NCBI GenBank assembly: GCA_013176395.1
Contig: JABMLP010000010.1
Location: 868,001 to 932,000, forward strand
Direction of reading: 5' to 3'
Length of the DNA stretch: 64,000 nt
DNA from: Venturia oleaginea
Lineage: Eukaryota > Ascomycota > Dothideomycetes > Venturiales > Venturiaceae
Positions 46,954-58,607 of the stretch are shown one piece after another; position 1 is the first letter of the stretch, and every line of letters begins with the position of its first letter. The position numbers and the translations under genes were made by a program. The notes below the pieces were generated by a model. The model did not search any database and was not told the DNA's origin. It worked only from the letters and a program-made list of their open reading frames with translations.

Positions 46954-48471
46954 ATGTCTGCCCCAATACGTTCCTTCTCAGCAGAAGACGCCTTGAACCT
47001 ACCACGCCGAGCTCTGGCTTCTCTCATACCAACCTACCTTCGCCGCAACAGTATCATTGACGACAAGCCAAGGCGCGTCCATAGGACATCTGCACTCGAT
47101 GGCCTTCGAGGCATAGCCGCTCTGTTCGTTTTTTTCTTCCACGTGCTCTTCTCGTATCAACAATTTGTCGAATATGGATATGGCGAGAGCGAACAACAAA
47201 CTCGAATCATCCAATTGCCTTTCATCTCTCTCTTCTATCGAGGGCATGCTATGGTCGCTATCTTCTTCGTAGTCGGTGGATACGTGCTTTCATTGAAGCC
47301 ATTGACTCTCATCCATGCTCGTCAGCACTCTGCCGCACATCGCGCCCTCGTGTCTTCCGTCTTCAGACGAGGCATTCGACTGTACACACCAGCGATTCTC
47401 GCCACCTTCATGACGATGCTCACCATCTATGCCGGACTTTGGGAGTATCCCCGACGATTCATCACCAAAGATCGGCAGTTCATTTATTATTCGGATTCGC
47501 ACCCAGAGCGACAATCGAGCTTTGGACTTCAATTCCGGGATTGGTTCTCGGCCACAATCAATCTCACAGATTTATTCAACTACTACAACAAGAATGGGTT
47601 CTTGATGCCTTACTACAACAACTATGATCCTCACCTCTGGACAGTTCCGTTTGAGTATCGATCCTCGCTTGTTGTCACCATGGTCTTGCTGGCATTCTCT
47701 CATTGCAAAAGGATATCGAGACTCGCCCTCACACTTGGTACTATCATCTTCTGTGGCATGTGGGATCGATGGGAGCTGGTCTGCTTTCTTTCAGGAACCC
47801 TCCTTTGCGATCTCGATATTGCCACGCGAGGTGCCGCTTTCAGCGAGTCCGACTCGGACTCGGAACAGGTTCATGACTTTGAAAAGTTGCCTACATTTGA
47901 ATCCACGACCTCTTCTTCCACTGGTCGCTTGAGCAGTTTGATTACAAAAGCCCAGCGATGTATCACGATTTTGATGACTCGACCTGGATTCAAACGATGG
48001 ATTGTCATGTTCATCGCCGGTCTTTTCCTTCTCTCAACGCCCAACCTTGACATCGATGAGACGCCTGGCTACCGATGGCTATTCGCCTATCTCACACCAC
48101 ACACCTACACCGACAAGAAGCGGTTCTTACAGTCTCTAGGCGCAATTTTGGTCACCTGGTCCGTAGCCAATTGTTCAGCTTTGCAACAACCGTTCGACAC
48201 GCAGTTTGCTCAGTACTTGGGCAAGGTCAGCTATGCACTGTATATCGTCCATGGACCATTAATACACATAGTGGGATACTCTGTCACGCCAAATTTGTGG
48301 GTCTGGGTAACGGGTATGGATGGGTGGAGGTATCTGGTGGGACTGGTGTTGGGGACGTCGGTGCTTGGGGCCTGTGTCGCTGTGATGGCAGATTGGTTTT
48401 TCAGGGTTGTTGACACGAGAGCCATGAGACTAAGCAGATGCTTTGAGGACATCTGCTTTGCCAGGGATTGA
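46954..48471 (+). CDS. Acyltransferase-3 family membrane protein
   Basis: This single-exon gene of 505 aa belongs to the acyltransferase 3 family (OafA/NdvD/YrhL-like), integral membrane enzymes that O-acylate sugars or other small acceptors. The signature near the N-terminus is TSALDGLRGIAALFVFFFHVLFSY, where the Arg and His are typically essential. About nine to ten hydrophobic segments follow (for example AMVAIFFVVGGYVLSL, WIVMFIAGLFLLS, YALYIVHGPLIHIVGY, YLVGLVLGTSVLGACVAVM). A Ser/Asp-rich cytosolic loop (SESDSDSEQ) interrupts the middle. Acceptor and acyl donor are unknown. Fungal members may modify cell-wall or secondary metabolites. The ATG at 46954 is the first in frame and the N-terminal 45 residues are soluble and basic. 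Confidence 0.9.
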   Translation: MSAPIRSFSAEDALNLPRRALASLIPTYLRRNSIIDDKPRRVHRTSALDGLRGIAALFVFFFHVLFSYQQFVEYGYGESEQQTRIIQLPFISLFYRGHAMVAIFFVVGGYVLSLKPLTLIHARQHSAAHRALVSSVFRRGIRLYTPAILATFMTMLTIYAGLWEYPRRFITKDRQFIYYSDSHPERQSSFGLQFRDWFSATINLTDLFNYYNKNGFLMPYYNNYDPHLWTVPFEYRSSLVVTMVLLAFSHCKRISRLALTLGTIIFCGMWDRWELVCFLSGTLLCDLDIATRGAAFSESDSDSEQVHDFEKLPTFESTTSSSTGRLSSLITKAQRCITILMTRPGFKRWIVMFIAGLFLLSTPNLDIDETPGYRWLFAYLTPHTYTDKKRFLQSLGAILVTWSVANCSALQQPFDTQFAQYLGKVSYALYIVHGPLIHIVGYSVTPNLWVWVTGMDGWRYLVGLVLGTSVLGACVAVMADWFFRVVDTRAMRLSRCFEDICFARD

Positions 48472-49054
48472 GAAATGAACAACCACTAAGTTCAGATAAG
48501 CTTGCGGAATCCAGTAGAAGGTTGTGTCGTCGTCCCACTTGCTTGTACTTCACCTGAAGATGACTAAGCCGAGGGGTGAAAAGGCAAGCTATTTGCAACC
48601 TCAAATCTCATTCGGGGTGTACCACCTTGAAATCATTATTCCCTTCTCTCACTGAAGAACTTGCAACCATATGAGTTGACCCAATATTTCCTCTCCGCTC
48701 TTGACCGGAATTCCCGTGGTCTCTCATTCGCTCGGGAGAATATATTCGTAAGCTTGTGTGGCTGCTATCAACCGACGTCTTAGGCAACACTTTTAGCCCA
48801 ACCTCATTGCTCCGCGTCCGAGACTCTCCAGCTATAAGATCATCAGGTCGAGGCTTCAATCTTACAGCGATTGTGTTTCTGTTGCTCGACCATTTCTCTC
48901 CAACAAAACATCCTTCTTTTGTTTTCACTCACATCTGATCATCTCGGCTTTGTGCCTTGTCGCCGACTCATCCATTTGCTTCCTCACATTTTATCAAGTC
49001 TACATTCTTCCTGTTCAGAACTAACTCCTTTATTCATCCTATCTTTCCGTCACC
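48472..49054. other. Intergenic region, promoter of the following gene
   Basis: About 580 bp between two plus-strand genes. The last 130 bp are C/T-rich, as in long fungal 5' UTRs. No gene is seen. Confidence 0.4.
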
Positions 49055-51421
49055 ATGGATGAAAATTTTCAACTCGCTAGTGACCCGCGAGACCCAATTG
49101 CAAGACCAGCCTCAACATCCACCGCTGACGATTCGGATGTCGAATTCCACGACGATACGAGTACATTGTATACACCTCGCACATCTGTAATCGAAAGCAC
49201 ACATCCGGATCTTCCTCCGACCTATGAACAATCTCAAGCCGCTATTCATGAATCAGCTGGAGTTCAACCTCCACCGGCGTTTCCATATCAACCAGGAGCT
49301 CAGAACCGCAGCAACATCACAGTCTACCGTACTGAGATACCGTCTGAATCCGTTGTACCTATTCGAGGACAGGGAAAGGATAACAGAGAACCAAAATACC
49401 CTGATGAGAAGGAGACACCGATTTCGTCAACTGGGCCGAAAGCATCTGGTCTACTAAGTGAAGCACTTCGCTTTTCTGAGACGCCTCCACCGGTCTTGGA
49501 GCATCAAAGGCTGAGGTCTCCTGTTGCTATTCCGAGTATCACTCGAGATCCTAGCATCGCCAAATTTGCTCGATTCTTCGCTGCTGTTCTCGAAACACAG
49601 TCTGTTACTCCCTCCGAGTTCATGGACTTCATCGATGGCTTGAACGCATTGGCTACAGCATCATCATTTAGTACATCTACATTCCAGACCAGAAGTGCCT
49701 TCTCCTCGTTCGAGGTCCCTCGAGATGATGCTGATATCCCACGCGAAGATCTCATCTCTGCTTATATTGCCTTGAGCAATACACACTTCTTCAACCCACG
49801 CGGACTGCAAGTGCAAATCACCGATCTTGCACAACTAGCAGATCTTGCTAATATGAGCAACCCAGCTATCCGCAAAGCTATCCTGGAAGAAGTCTTGCGC
49901 AACTCCAAGGCTGGAACAGATATCCCAGCTGCTGCCAATGGTGCTGCACATGCAGCTGCTGAGGCGATGGTACCGTATATTGAACCTTTGACTACGGCAG
50001 TTCCAGAACCAAAGAAACACAACGAGTCCATGGAGAGTGTGGCCAGTCGCCTCGCCGCCCTCAGCATCAATAACAACGAATCCATTCCAGTAGAGCCGAC
50101 GCAAGAACAAACTCGTGTTGAAGAGCCACGAACTCAGTCCGACCCGTCACAATTTCAACGTCCACATGGCGGCCTATCGAGACCACCGACCTGGGCGGAA
50201 TGGGGAGATCAATTCGGTCGCAAGTGGGGCCGATGGGGCGAGCATCAAGGTAGGAAATGGGGAGACTGGGGACAGAAACAGGGTGACTTTTGGGGTAAAT
50301 GGGGCGAGGAGAAGGGAAGAAAGTTTGAATACATGGGTGCCGCCATTGCACAGAAAGCTGCATCACCACCTGGGGTGTGGAGAGGTCGGGAAAGGGATTC
50401 TGCTAGCAGAAGTCCTTTTGGAAGTGGAACTTTCGGGAATCAAGGTGGGCCATGTGGTGGCCGCAGCGGTCCTTTTGGTGGGAATGGAGGACCATTTGGA
50501 GCACATGGCACCCCTTTCGGCGGAGGAGGTCCCTTCGGTCGTCGAGCAATGACACAGCCTTACGCTCATCCCTCCCCCACTAGTTATGCAGACGTTCCGA
50601 TCCCACCGATTCCTGGACAATCAACTGGATATATACCTCCAACCTCACCCATGCCTCCTATGCTAGGAGACCTTCCATCACATCCATCTCTGCACAACGT
50701 CCATCACCCTCCTCCACCAGCAGGACCTTTGGGACTCCGTGGCGAACTCCCAAACAATAACCAAGAAGAAGACGAGGAAGAAGAATTCGACGACGACGCG
50801 GCATCCATCTCCTCGTCCTCAACAGATTCGAGTACCTCAACCGTAAACGCTACAACCTCTCCCTCCCAGATTTTCTTCGAGAAAGTCGCGGCTATCGAAG
50901 CTATGGCCACCACGGCCCGGTTAAACAATACCAAGCCATTACCCCAGATCGAAAAAGAAAAAGTACGTGCAATACATATCGCTGAAAGAGAGAAGAGGAG
51001 ACAGGAATGGGCGATGGAGAAGAGGGCAAGGAAGAAGGAGATGAAGAGGGATAGGAGGGCTTGGAAAGAGGATGGAAAGAAGAAGTATAGAGATTGGAAG
51101 AGGGAGAAGAAGGAGGGCAAGAGGGAATGGAAGAAGGGGGTTAAAGTGGATTATAGAGGATGGAAGGAGGAGATGAGAAGGGCGAAGAGGGAGGGGAAGA
51201 GGAGGGATGGTGGATGGGAGGGGCCTGGGAGAGGTAGGGATGGTGGCAGGGTGGGGAGATATGGTCATGGTCAGGAGTATGAGAGAGGCTTTGCTGGAGC
51301 GAGAGGTGGGTCTAGTACGGAGAGTTTAGCGAGGCATGTGACCGGGACTTCGAGCTTGAACGATGATGTCGAGGTGAAGGCTAAGGAGATGCTTTGGGTT
51401 GTTCTTACGAACCACGAATAA
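49055..51421 (+). CDS. Large disordered protein with Trp-Gly and Pro-Phe-Gly repeats
   Basis: This single-exon frame of 788 aa is mostly disordered. It opens with an acidic region that includes the PPxY motif DLPPTYEQ, a potential WW-domain ligand for Rsp5-type ubiquitin ligases. A helical segment follows (about 165-280, IAKFARFFAAVLETQSVTPSEFMDFIDG). At about 380-425 are spaced WG pairs (WAEWGDQF, KWGRWGEH, KWGDWGQ, FWGKWGEE) with charged linkers. At about 450-490 are Gly-rich PFG repeats (GPFGGNGGPFGAHGTPFGG). A long Asp/Glu run comes next. The C-terminal 170 residues form a very basic Lys/Arg/Glu/Trp coiled region, and the end is AKEMLWVVLTNHE. The Trp-Gly and Phe-Gly patterns recall proteins that phase-separate or bind Argonaute or nucleoporins, but no named domain is recognised. 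Function unknown. Confidence 0.8.
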   Translation: MDENFQLASDPRDPIARPASTSTADDSDVEFHDDTSTLYTPRTSVIESTHPDLPPTYEQSQAAIHESAGVQPPPAFPYQPGAQNRSNITVYRTEIPSESVVPIRGQGKDNREPKYPDEKETPISSTGPKASGLLSEALRFSETPPPVLEHQRLRSPVAIPSITRDPSIAKFARFFAAVLETQSVTPSEFMDFIDGLNALATASSFSTSTFQTRSAFSSFEVPRDDADIPREDLISAYIALSNTHFFNPRGLQVQITDLAQLADLANMSNPAIRKAILEEVLRNSKAGTDIPAAANGAAHAAAEAMVPYIEPLTTAVPEPKKHNESMESVASRLAALSINNNESIPVEPTQEQTRVEEPRTQSDPSQFQRPHGGLSRPPTWAEWGDQFGRKWGRWGEHQGRKWGDWGQKQGDFWGKWGEEKGRKFEYMGAAIAQKAASPPGVWRGRERDSASRSPFGSGTFGNQGGPCGGRSGPFGGNGGPFGAHGTPFGGGGPFGRRAMTQPYAHPSPTSYADVPIPPIPGQSTGYIPPTSPMPPMLGDLPSHPSLHNVHHPPPPAGPLGLRGELPNNNQEEDEEEEFDDDAASISSSSTDSSTSTVNATTSPSQIFFEKVAAIEAMATTARLNNTKPLPQIEKEKVRAIHIAEREKRRQEWAMEKRARKKEMKRDRRAWKEDGKKKYRDWKREKKEGKREWKKGVKVDYRGWKEEMRRAKREGKRRDGGWEGPGRGRDGGRVGRYGHGQEYERGFAGARGGSSTESLARHVTGTSSLNDDVEVKAKEMLWVVLTNHE

Positions 51422-51865
51422 GTTTAGCTACGGATGACTTTGTTGGACCTCTAACCACGAATGCGATCACGAATCATGACAATCCAGCTATTCCATGTTA
51501 AATCATTATGCAGTATTGCAGTATCGCAAATGGCTGAATCTTGTCCAAGCGTGACCTAGTGAGATGCTTCAGATCAATGCAGTATCCGAGGATGTAGACC
51601 AATACATCAACGTCAGCTGTACACCGTGATATAATGAGCCCGCCAATCTCCAGTCATATTCTTGCGCGTGTCCAAGTAAAAGAAAGATGCAGAAGGAGTC
51701 GCCCTTTACAGGTGCGGGTGATATTGCCGAATACGATCTCTGCTCCCGGAGGCTCACTCATCTGGAACCGCAGGAGCCGTTCCTTCCCCTGGCAAGATAC
51801 CAAAGCAGTGTCTAGAAAGTCTCCATGAATCACAATCCATAAAATTGCATACTCCTTTGCAACAC
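51422..51865. other. Convergent 3' region
   Basis: About 440 bp between the stop codons of the WG-repeat protein and the F-box protein. Nothing further is seen. Confidence 0.4.
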
Positions 51866-53894
51866 TCATCCATATCTCACCATCCTCCCACCCAATTTCG
51901 ACGCCAAATCCTTTCTAATCGGTGTATCAATAACAGTCAATCTCTTGGACCTCACCCATTCAATCGCATCCGGACTGACAGCACTACAGTCAGACACGAT
52001 GAGCGTAGCTAATTTTGTAAATTCCCGAATTAAAGTCTTGAAAGAGGCACCGGTGATAGCCGACCTGGTAAGATTGAGGGTTTCGATATTCTTGCATGCA
52101 GACAGTACTGTTGAGGTATCGTTAGCAGATTCTTGTGTGAGGTTGGAGGGGGAGAATCGTACAGCCAAACCCATCAACAAATTTATCTGTTACACAACAA
52201 TCTTTATCAAATAAGTTGTTCAGTGCCAGTTCTTTTAAGCCAGATAATCTGTCATTGGCCAGTAGTTGAATGAGTTTATTCTCGTCTTCTGAGATTAAGT
52301 GATGTGGTTTTTGGGCTTCCGGTCCATAGATGCTTAGGGATGTGAGGTTTTTTGGTCGAAAAGACTCCTGGGACGAGGGATCTAAAAGGGGATGAGCACT
52401 GTACATGAACGATCGGAGTGACAATGACGTAACATTTGGAACCGCGGGATCTTCAAAGCGACCATCAAGCATGAGGCCAATCTTGGAAAAGGGGTAAGCT
52501 TGACCATCAAGATGCAAGCGTTCCAAGGCAGGAAGTGGGCTGTGAAATTGCCAGGTCTGATTGGGTGCTATAGGAGAGAGAATATCATTCATGGTGATGT
52601 TTTTGAGCGACAAAGGTAACCGTGGGGGCCGTAGGATATATACGTGTCGTAAGGATAACGTTTCCAAGGACTTGAAGCCTGAGAAATCCACGTCAGGTGC
52701 AAATGCACTCTTCCAGCCTTCGAGGTGCAAGGATTTGAGGTTTGGGGCACGCTCCAAAAAAGAGTTGGCAACCCCATTTGGTCGAGGAGATGGGGTCAAG
52801 TTGAGAAGTTCCAGATACCGCTCCTGAAGCCGACCAAGTGGCAAATGCAATGTCAGATGTAGTGACTTGAAAGCTGGGAGGTCGACTTTCCATTCTGCGT
52901 GTAATCGAGGAGGTTTGATGTAATCAACTTGTAAATGTTCCAGCGTCGGACGGTATTTCACGATTTGCGTGACTTGGTCCAGTGTGAGTTCGATTGCACG
53001 GCTGATATTTAGTGTCTTCAAGGCCTTGGACATCATGGTCGTCTCGATGATTGTGTCGCCTCCGAATTGGGTGTTTCCAAAGTGCAGCTCCTCGAGAGCT
53101 TTACACGTCGTCGCTAACAATCGCAGACCTTCCTTGTCGGAATAACGATGAATTCGTGCTCTTGTGATTTTGCACTGAGAATATTTAATGAGAGCCTTGA
53201 CGGACTTAGGCCTGACTGCCGTTTGTCTGTCGTTGCTGATAAAAAGGTCCATGCTGGTCCACAAAGCTGGCCGAGAGGTGAGAATGGCCTTCCAGTGCTT
53301 GGAAACACGTAGTGCATTTACAAGCTCGTTGAATTTGAGATAACTCAAGACCATTTCTGCAAGCTCCAGGGGTAGTTGAGACATTGGATCCACGGCCGTG
53401 GGAGGAGAAAGCTGTCGATTTAGCCTGTCATGGGCTGCTTTCAGAAGCTTCAAATCTTTGACTGGGACATTTTTGAGACCATAGGCGTATATGGCCAGAG
53501 CTCTGTCTAGTTTTCCCTGTTGCTCCAGAATTCTTCCCGTCCGAAGATAGCCCTACTGAGAGGTTAGCATCGGCTGAGGCTGGCACAGCAGGCAAGTTAA
53601 GTTACCCTCGGGTCGTCCTTGCGAATCTTGATCATATTTCGGCCGTCGACGAGAGCATTTTGAGGCCTCTCAAGCTTCGTCCAGGCAGCGGCTCGATAGT
53701 CGTAGAGCTGGGGGTCAAAATGGGAATTGGCAGCGATTCCCTAGGGGTTCACATCAGTATCCGCCAATGTCTAGATGTAGAGTCGCATGGTGAGGTACTT
53801 CGGTGAAGGCATCGCAGGCAGCCTGATATTCCTTTCTGGCGTAGTATCGCTTCCCAAGCTCTTTGTATTCGGCAGCAGAGAGAGTTCGCGGCAT
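51866..53894 (-). CDS. TPR / F-box / leucine-rich-repeat protein (Dia2/Pof3-like)
   Basis: Four exons (53799-53894, 53606-53740, 52163-53552, 51866-52107) join in phase to 620 aa. The N-terminal 115 residues are three TPRs (MPRTLSAAEYKELGKRYYAR, FDPQLYDYRAAAWTKLERPQ, GYLRTGRILEQQGKLDRAL). An F-box follows (about 138-185, SQLPLELAEMVLSYLKFNELV), then LRRs to the end (FKSLHLTLHLPLG, LKSLHLEGWKSA, LETLSLRHVYIL, IETLNLTRSAI). TPR plus F-box plus LRR is the architecture of the SCF substrate receptors Dia2 (budding yeast) and Pof3 (fission yeast), which act in replisome disassembly and genome stability. By analogy it would load substrates on Skp1-Cul1 in the nucleus. Many fungal F-box proteins share this layout, so orthology is inferred only. 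The last intron (52108-52162) removes an early stop. Confidence 0.87.
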
Positions 53895-54208
53895 TGTCCT
53901 CGTTTGTGTCCAAGATAACCAATTCCTATTCAGATGTTGGTTGAGAGGTTGTCAGCGCGTTCATGCACCAGAAACTCCACCTGCACCAGGTCAAACCAAA
54001 CACAAAACGCAGCAGGGGAGCTATTTGTTTCTGAATCGTAACCTCTTAGGCCTTATACCACACAATATGGGGGAAATAAATAAATCCATCGAATAATCAG
54101 CATATTTCCCACATCTCGAACTCTCTATTAACTCTTTTGAACTGCAATCGAGCCATACAACCACCGTCAATCAACATCTCTACAATACCAAACCCGCCTG
54201 TCAAGAAA
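53895..54208. promoter_or_regulatory. Divergent promoter of the F-box and CTNNBL1 genes
   Basis: This 314-bp interval lies between two divergent ATGs. The short spacing implies a shared promoter. No specific site is claimed. Confidence 0.5.
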
Positions 54209-56131
54209 ATGGCCAGCGTCGACGAGATATTCAAGAAGCCAGGCCTGCCATCGAAGCGCAAACTCGGCGTCTCCCACGATCCCAGTCAGTACTACAAATC
54301 GCCCAAAACGACGAATGGGGACATCAAGAGCCAGAATGCTATGGTTGAAGACGAAGAGATGGACGAGGCGGGGCCTGCGGCTCCGCCAGACGACGAGGAA
54401 GAGGGAGATGACGACGAGGAAGGTCGTTTCTTTGGTGGAGGCATAGACGAGGGCACAACAGCAGCATTGGATTACTTGGACCAACGAGAGAAAGAGGAGA
54501 CATTCGTGGAGGAGAAATACGACATTTCATGGTGTCGGAAGCTCAGTCTCAACTTCGAAAAGAGGATATCGAAAAACGCAGAGCTGCGCGCCAAATACGA
54601 GGACGACCCGTCAAAGTTCATGGCATCTGAAGCAGATCTGGACGCCGACATTAAGACCCTATCCATACTTTCTGAACATCCAGAACTATATCCCGAGTTT
54701 GCGAAGCTTGGTTGCGTCAATTCGCTGGTTTCGCTGCTGGCACACGAGAATGCAGACATAGCTATTGATGCTATTGAGATCATTGCAGAGCTCGTAGACG
54801 AAGACGTGGCAGCAGAGCCAGAGCAGTGGGACTCTCTCATCTCGGCAGCTCTCGATTCCGATCTTCTGGATCTCTTGGTCTCGAATTTCGGTCGCTTCGA
54901 TGAATCTCAAGAATCAGATCGATCAGGCGTTTACAACTCCCTCTCTATCCTCGAATCCCTAGCCTCCCAGCCTACACTCGCCTCAACAATTGGCCAATCG
55001 CCCAAAATTCTAGAATGGCTCCTCAGCCGAATACAAATTCTCGAATCTCCTCTCAAACAAAACAAACAATACGCCGCAGGTAGGCTGCCTTTTTACTGCC
55101 ATCCCTGTAAACCAGTTTCTATATATGACTTTTTCAATTTCGGATTGATATCGATCAACGTATGGTAATTTTGGAAGTTGAATTGCCAGAAATTCATCAA
55201 TATTGATCTGAGATTGAGGGATTGAGAAGAGAAAACAGCATTCGCTAACCCATATGCTGCAGAAATCCTGGCTATCTTATTACAAACATCAACAGACAAT
55301 CGAGCTGCAGTAGTAAAGCTAAATGGCGTGGATGCATTACTTTCATTACTTGCGCCATACAGGAGGAGGGATCCACAAAAGGATTCAGAGGAAGAGGAAT
55401 ATGTAGAGAACATCTTTGATGTGCTCTCCTGCCTCGTAGACGAGTCTACGGGCAAAGAGGAGTTTGTCAAAGCCGAAGGTGTGGAACTATGTCTCATCAT
55501 GCTGCGAGAAGGCAAGATGGCAAAGCCTAGGGCACTCAAATTGCTCGATCATGCTGTGAGTGGTGCAGCAGGCATCTCGGTGTGTGAAAGACTGGTGGAA
55601 GCACAGGGTTTGAAACCAGTTTTTGGCACGTTCATGAAGAAAATCGACAAAGAGATGGTCGAGCATGTCATTGGTATTTTTGCGGCTCTACTCAGGAGTT
55701 TACCCGGCGACTCAGCAGAAAGGATACGCGTTTTGGCCAAATTCGTTGAGAAAGACTACGCCAAACTCGAAAAGATTGTCACTCTACGGCGAGACTACAT
55801 GGCTCGCGTTTCAGCTGTAGATGCCCAGATAAAACTCGAGAAGAAGGGGATGAGCAAAGAAGATCAAGAAGATTCAGAAGATGAGTTTTTCTCAAGACGT
55901 CTAGACGCGGGTCTTTACTGTCTACAAACCATCGATGTCGTTCTAGCATGGTTAGCAGCAGAAGATGGTGGCGCAAGAAAGAAAGTCATCAAATTGATGG
56001 GCGAACGTGACGAGGGTCTCGTAGATATCAAAAAGACCTTACAAGATCAGGTGACAGGTATTACAGATGACGATGATGAAGCCAAGGCTTCAAAGGACAT
56101 GTTGAGTACGTTGGTAGACTTCTTGTCGTGA
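54209..56131 (+). CDS. Beta-catenin-like protein 1 (CTNNBL1), spliceosome-associated
   Basis: Two exons (54209-55079, 55263-56131; 183-nt intron with CGCTAAC branch) give 579 aa, close to human CTNNBL1 (563). The family joins the Prp19/CDC5L spliceosome complex and acts in pre-mRNA splicing. Visible hallmarks are an N-terminal basic region with a possible nuclear signal (PSKRKLG), then acidic linkers. The conserved FVEEKYDISWCRKLSLNFEKRI begins the armadillo-like superhelix. Repeats such as LGCVNSLVSLLAHENADIAIDAIEIIAELVDED and AVVKLNGVDALLSLLAPYRR run through the body. DAGLYCLQTIDVVLAWL and a short acidic C-terminus close it. The start at 54209 gives the family-like MASVDEIFKKP; the in-frame upstream start is unlikely. 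Confidence 0.93.
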
Positions 56132-57293
56132 GGAGGAGTGTATGATAAGAAGGGACATGTAGTATGTAATACCCGAATCAAGATCGATGTCTAAGATTCT
56201 ATGGCAGGTTTGTTGTTTGTTTTGTCCCATATTTTGATTGGCCCCCATTTTGAGAGATGCCAGAAAAAAATTGTGTGTACATAATCCCATAATCTTAATG
56301 GCAGCCGTTTGCTTGGTACATGTCAGGACTTGACGCTCATCTTGAATGTGGTTCACCCGATGATGCTGCTGCTATTTTGTCTACGTCCGCATCACGAGTA
56401 ATAGATGCCGCGAATGTCTCTAGTATCGATTCCAAGATATCGTTCGGATAGTCAAAGTCAACAACGGGTTCTGAAAAGGAGTGCCCAATAATTTGCCAAC
56501 ACTTTAAGACTCCTAACGCTCTAGCTATAGTACAGGCCCACCGGGAATTCGAACATCACCAGAACTGTTTCCTATTTCCGAAGCCTTCAGAGTGATCTGA
56601 ATACTCCATTTCTCACGGGCATTCAGATATCCCCCCATCTGCCTTTTCCGAATATCTGCTTTGTCAAATCCGGAGTCTCGCTAGGTGATTCGTTGGACTG
56701 AGTTCCAGGGGGGTCATCGACATCCAAAATTTCCTAGCAAGCTGTTAGATTTCGACATTCATGTGGGATGAATGCTCTCCAGATGCTGCTTCCAACTGTG
56801 TAGCTTGAAGACAAAATGTATGCGATGCTATTTCAAGTTGATAGGCCAATGTAAATTTGGCTACAGGTCTTGAGAGCTGTGGTCAAGGGTTTCCTGACAG
56901 TGGAGTCCTCTCTAACTTATTGTGACTTGATCCTCAGTCTGGCTGACATGTGGTGAGCGTTGATCCGGCGATGCAGATGTGTTGTTGTAAACCAGAGCTT
57001 CGAAATCTCATTCAGTTCGTGAGATCCGCATTGAAAATAAAAATCCATTGCTGCTTGTTGTACAGGTGTGACCAATGTCTAATATGAACCCGGTATGTCC
57101 TCAAAGAACACACGCATGCGCATCTCTTTTCAGCATACATAATGGTCAAAGCCATATTCCACACACCCTACCACCTCTATCACCACCTGCATACTGACGT
57201 GATCGCATCGAAAATATGATTTTCAAGTATGCCATTACCACTTTCCTTCTATCACTTCACATCTCCCGTCTATTCTCTTGAATATGCGCGAAT
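56132..57293. other. Convergent intergenic region, no gene seen
   Basis: About 1.16 kb between the stop codons of CTNNBL1 and ATP synthase subunit g. Only very short frames occur. No repeat or RNA gene is recognised. Confidence 0.45.
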
Positions 57294-58032
57294 TTAGTGC
57301 TCGCCGTGAGTGTTGGCTCGGTATCCCACGATCTTCAGTCTTCCAAGCATCTCACCAACGGAGAAGAATCCAAGGACCTCGGCGGCGATGATGCCAACAG
57401 TTGCAAGTTCCCTGTTGCTTGCGTTTCGGACACGGGCAAGTAGTTGGGAGGGGTTCGAGGAGGCAGCTCCGTGGAGGAGAGTCTGAGGTTGTCGCAGGAC
57501 TGAGAGGTATTTTGTGAAGACATCTGCGGATCTGCGGGCAAACTCGTTAGCTGGCTATCTCTGGTGTGGTGGACGTGCCGCCGGAGGAAGGCTTACGGAG
57601 GGCTCATCTTTTGCTCCTTTGCAACAATTTTAGCTAGCTCGAGACCAACTTTGGAGTAATATATCGTTGGAGGGATCATAGCTGTCTTTTGTTAGCTTTA
57701 CATGTTTCCAATTTTCCCAATTGACCCTCCCGTCGCCAATTGGGCATCATCGTCGAGAGAAACATACAGCTAACAAATCCGATCAATCGTCCCGTCCTCC
57801 CTCCAATACCGCCTAGCACATTTCCTACCGACGATCCAACCTTGGTGATGGCAGAGCCGGCGCTTGACGTGACCCTCGACAAGCCTTCCGAAGCTTTTGA
57901 TGCAGCGTCTGAGGCCTTCGCCTTTGCATTGTTGGCAGCTTCGGTTGTTGTGGAAGCATTGCGAAGCGTGGTACGCTGGCTTTTGATCAATTGCGCTTGC
58001 CGACGCACGGCGCGGGAGATACAGAGAGACAT
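57294..58032 (-). CDS. Mitochondrial F1Fo-ATP synthase subunit g
   Basis: Subunit g is a small Fo protein needed for dimerisation of ATP synthase and cristae shape. Three exons (57768-58032, 57597-57681, 57294-57531) join in phase to 195 aa, the size of fungal homologues. The basic, Ser/Arg-rich first 27 residues are a mitochondrial import sequence. An Ala/Lys helix follows, then GRLIGFVSSMIPPTIYYSKVGLELAKIV. The C-terminal helix has GFFSVGEMLGRLKIVGY, with the spaced glycines (GxxxG) used for dimer contact. The ATG at 58032 is preferred to the in-frame one at 58101 because it puts the targeting sequence at the N-terminus. Without splicing the gene is unrecognisable. Confidence 0.92.
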
Positions 58033-58607
58033 TATGAGATTGGACTCTAAGTTGATGGGTGAGTCTGATGGAGAGATTAAGTCGAGGAGAATCTCAGGCA
58101 TTCGGGCAGGTTCGGGACGCTAGCGAGAGCTGACTTGGGTGAACACAAAATGTCGAAATGTTCTTTGGAGACTTTGGGAGCCGCACTAGTTTACTACTCT
58201 CTAGGTTATCCTTTTTCAAACCTGTTATGGCCCGACTCTAATCTCTACGAATGTTGGACCGGCTCATCGTAATAGCTTCCGAACTTGTGCTAACATCTTC
58301 TTCATTATTGAATGGATTCGAGAGGAGTTTCAGAACAGTTCTGTGAGTATTCAATTCCCAGCAGAGCTGCTCCGCTCACAAGATGAAACGGAATGAATCA
58401 GGTAATATCGTCTAGAATATACATTTAACAGCTTCTAGTTGAACAGCAAACCTAGTATGTAGGTAGCCGTATACAGCAAACACCTCAGTTCTGTATAGAT
58501 AGGAGAGGATTAGCCTCTCCTCTCGACCCTTAAGAAAGTTAATACATAATATTCAAGTCTTCTACACCTCAAATCGCCTATCGCTTGTGGTCCTGATCTA
58601 TAAACAC
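58033..58607. other. Intergenic region between two mitochondrial genes
   Basis: About 575 bp between the start of subunit g and the stop of MPP-beta, both on the minus strand. It serves as the subunit g promoter and the MPP 3' flank. No gene is seen. Confidence 0.45.
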
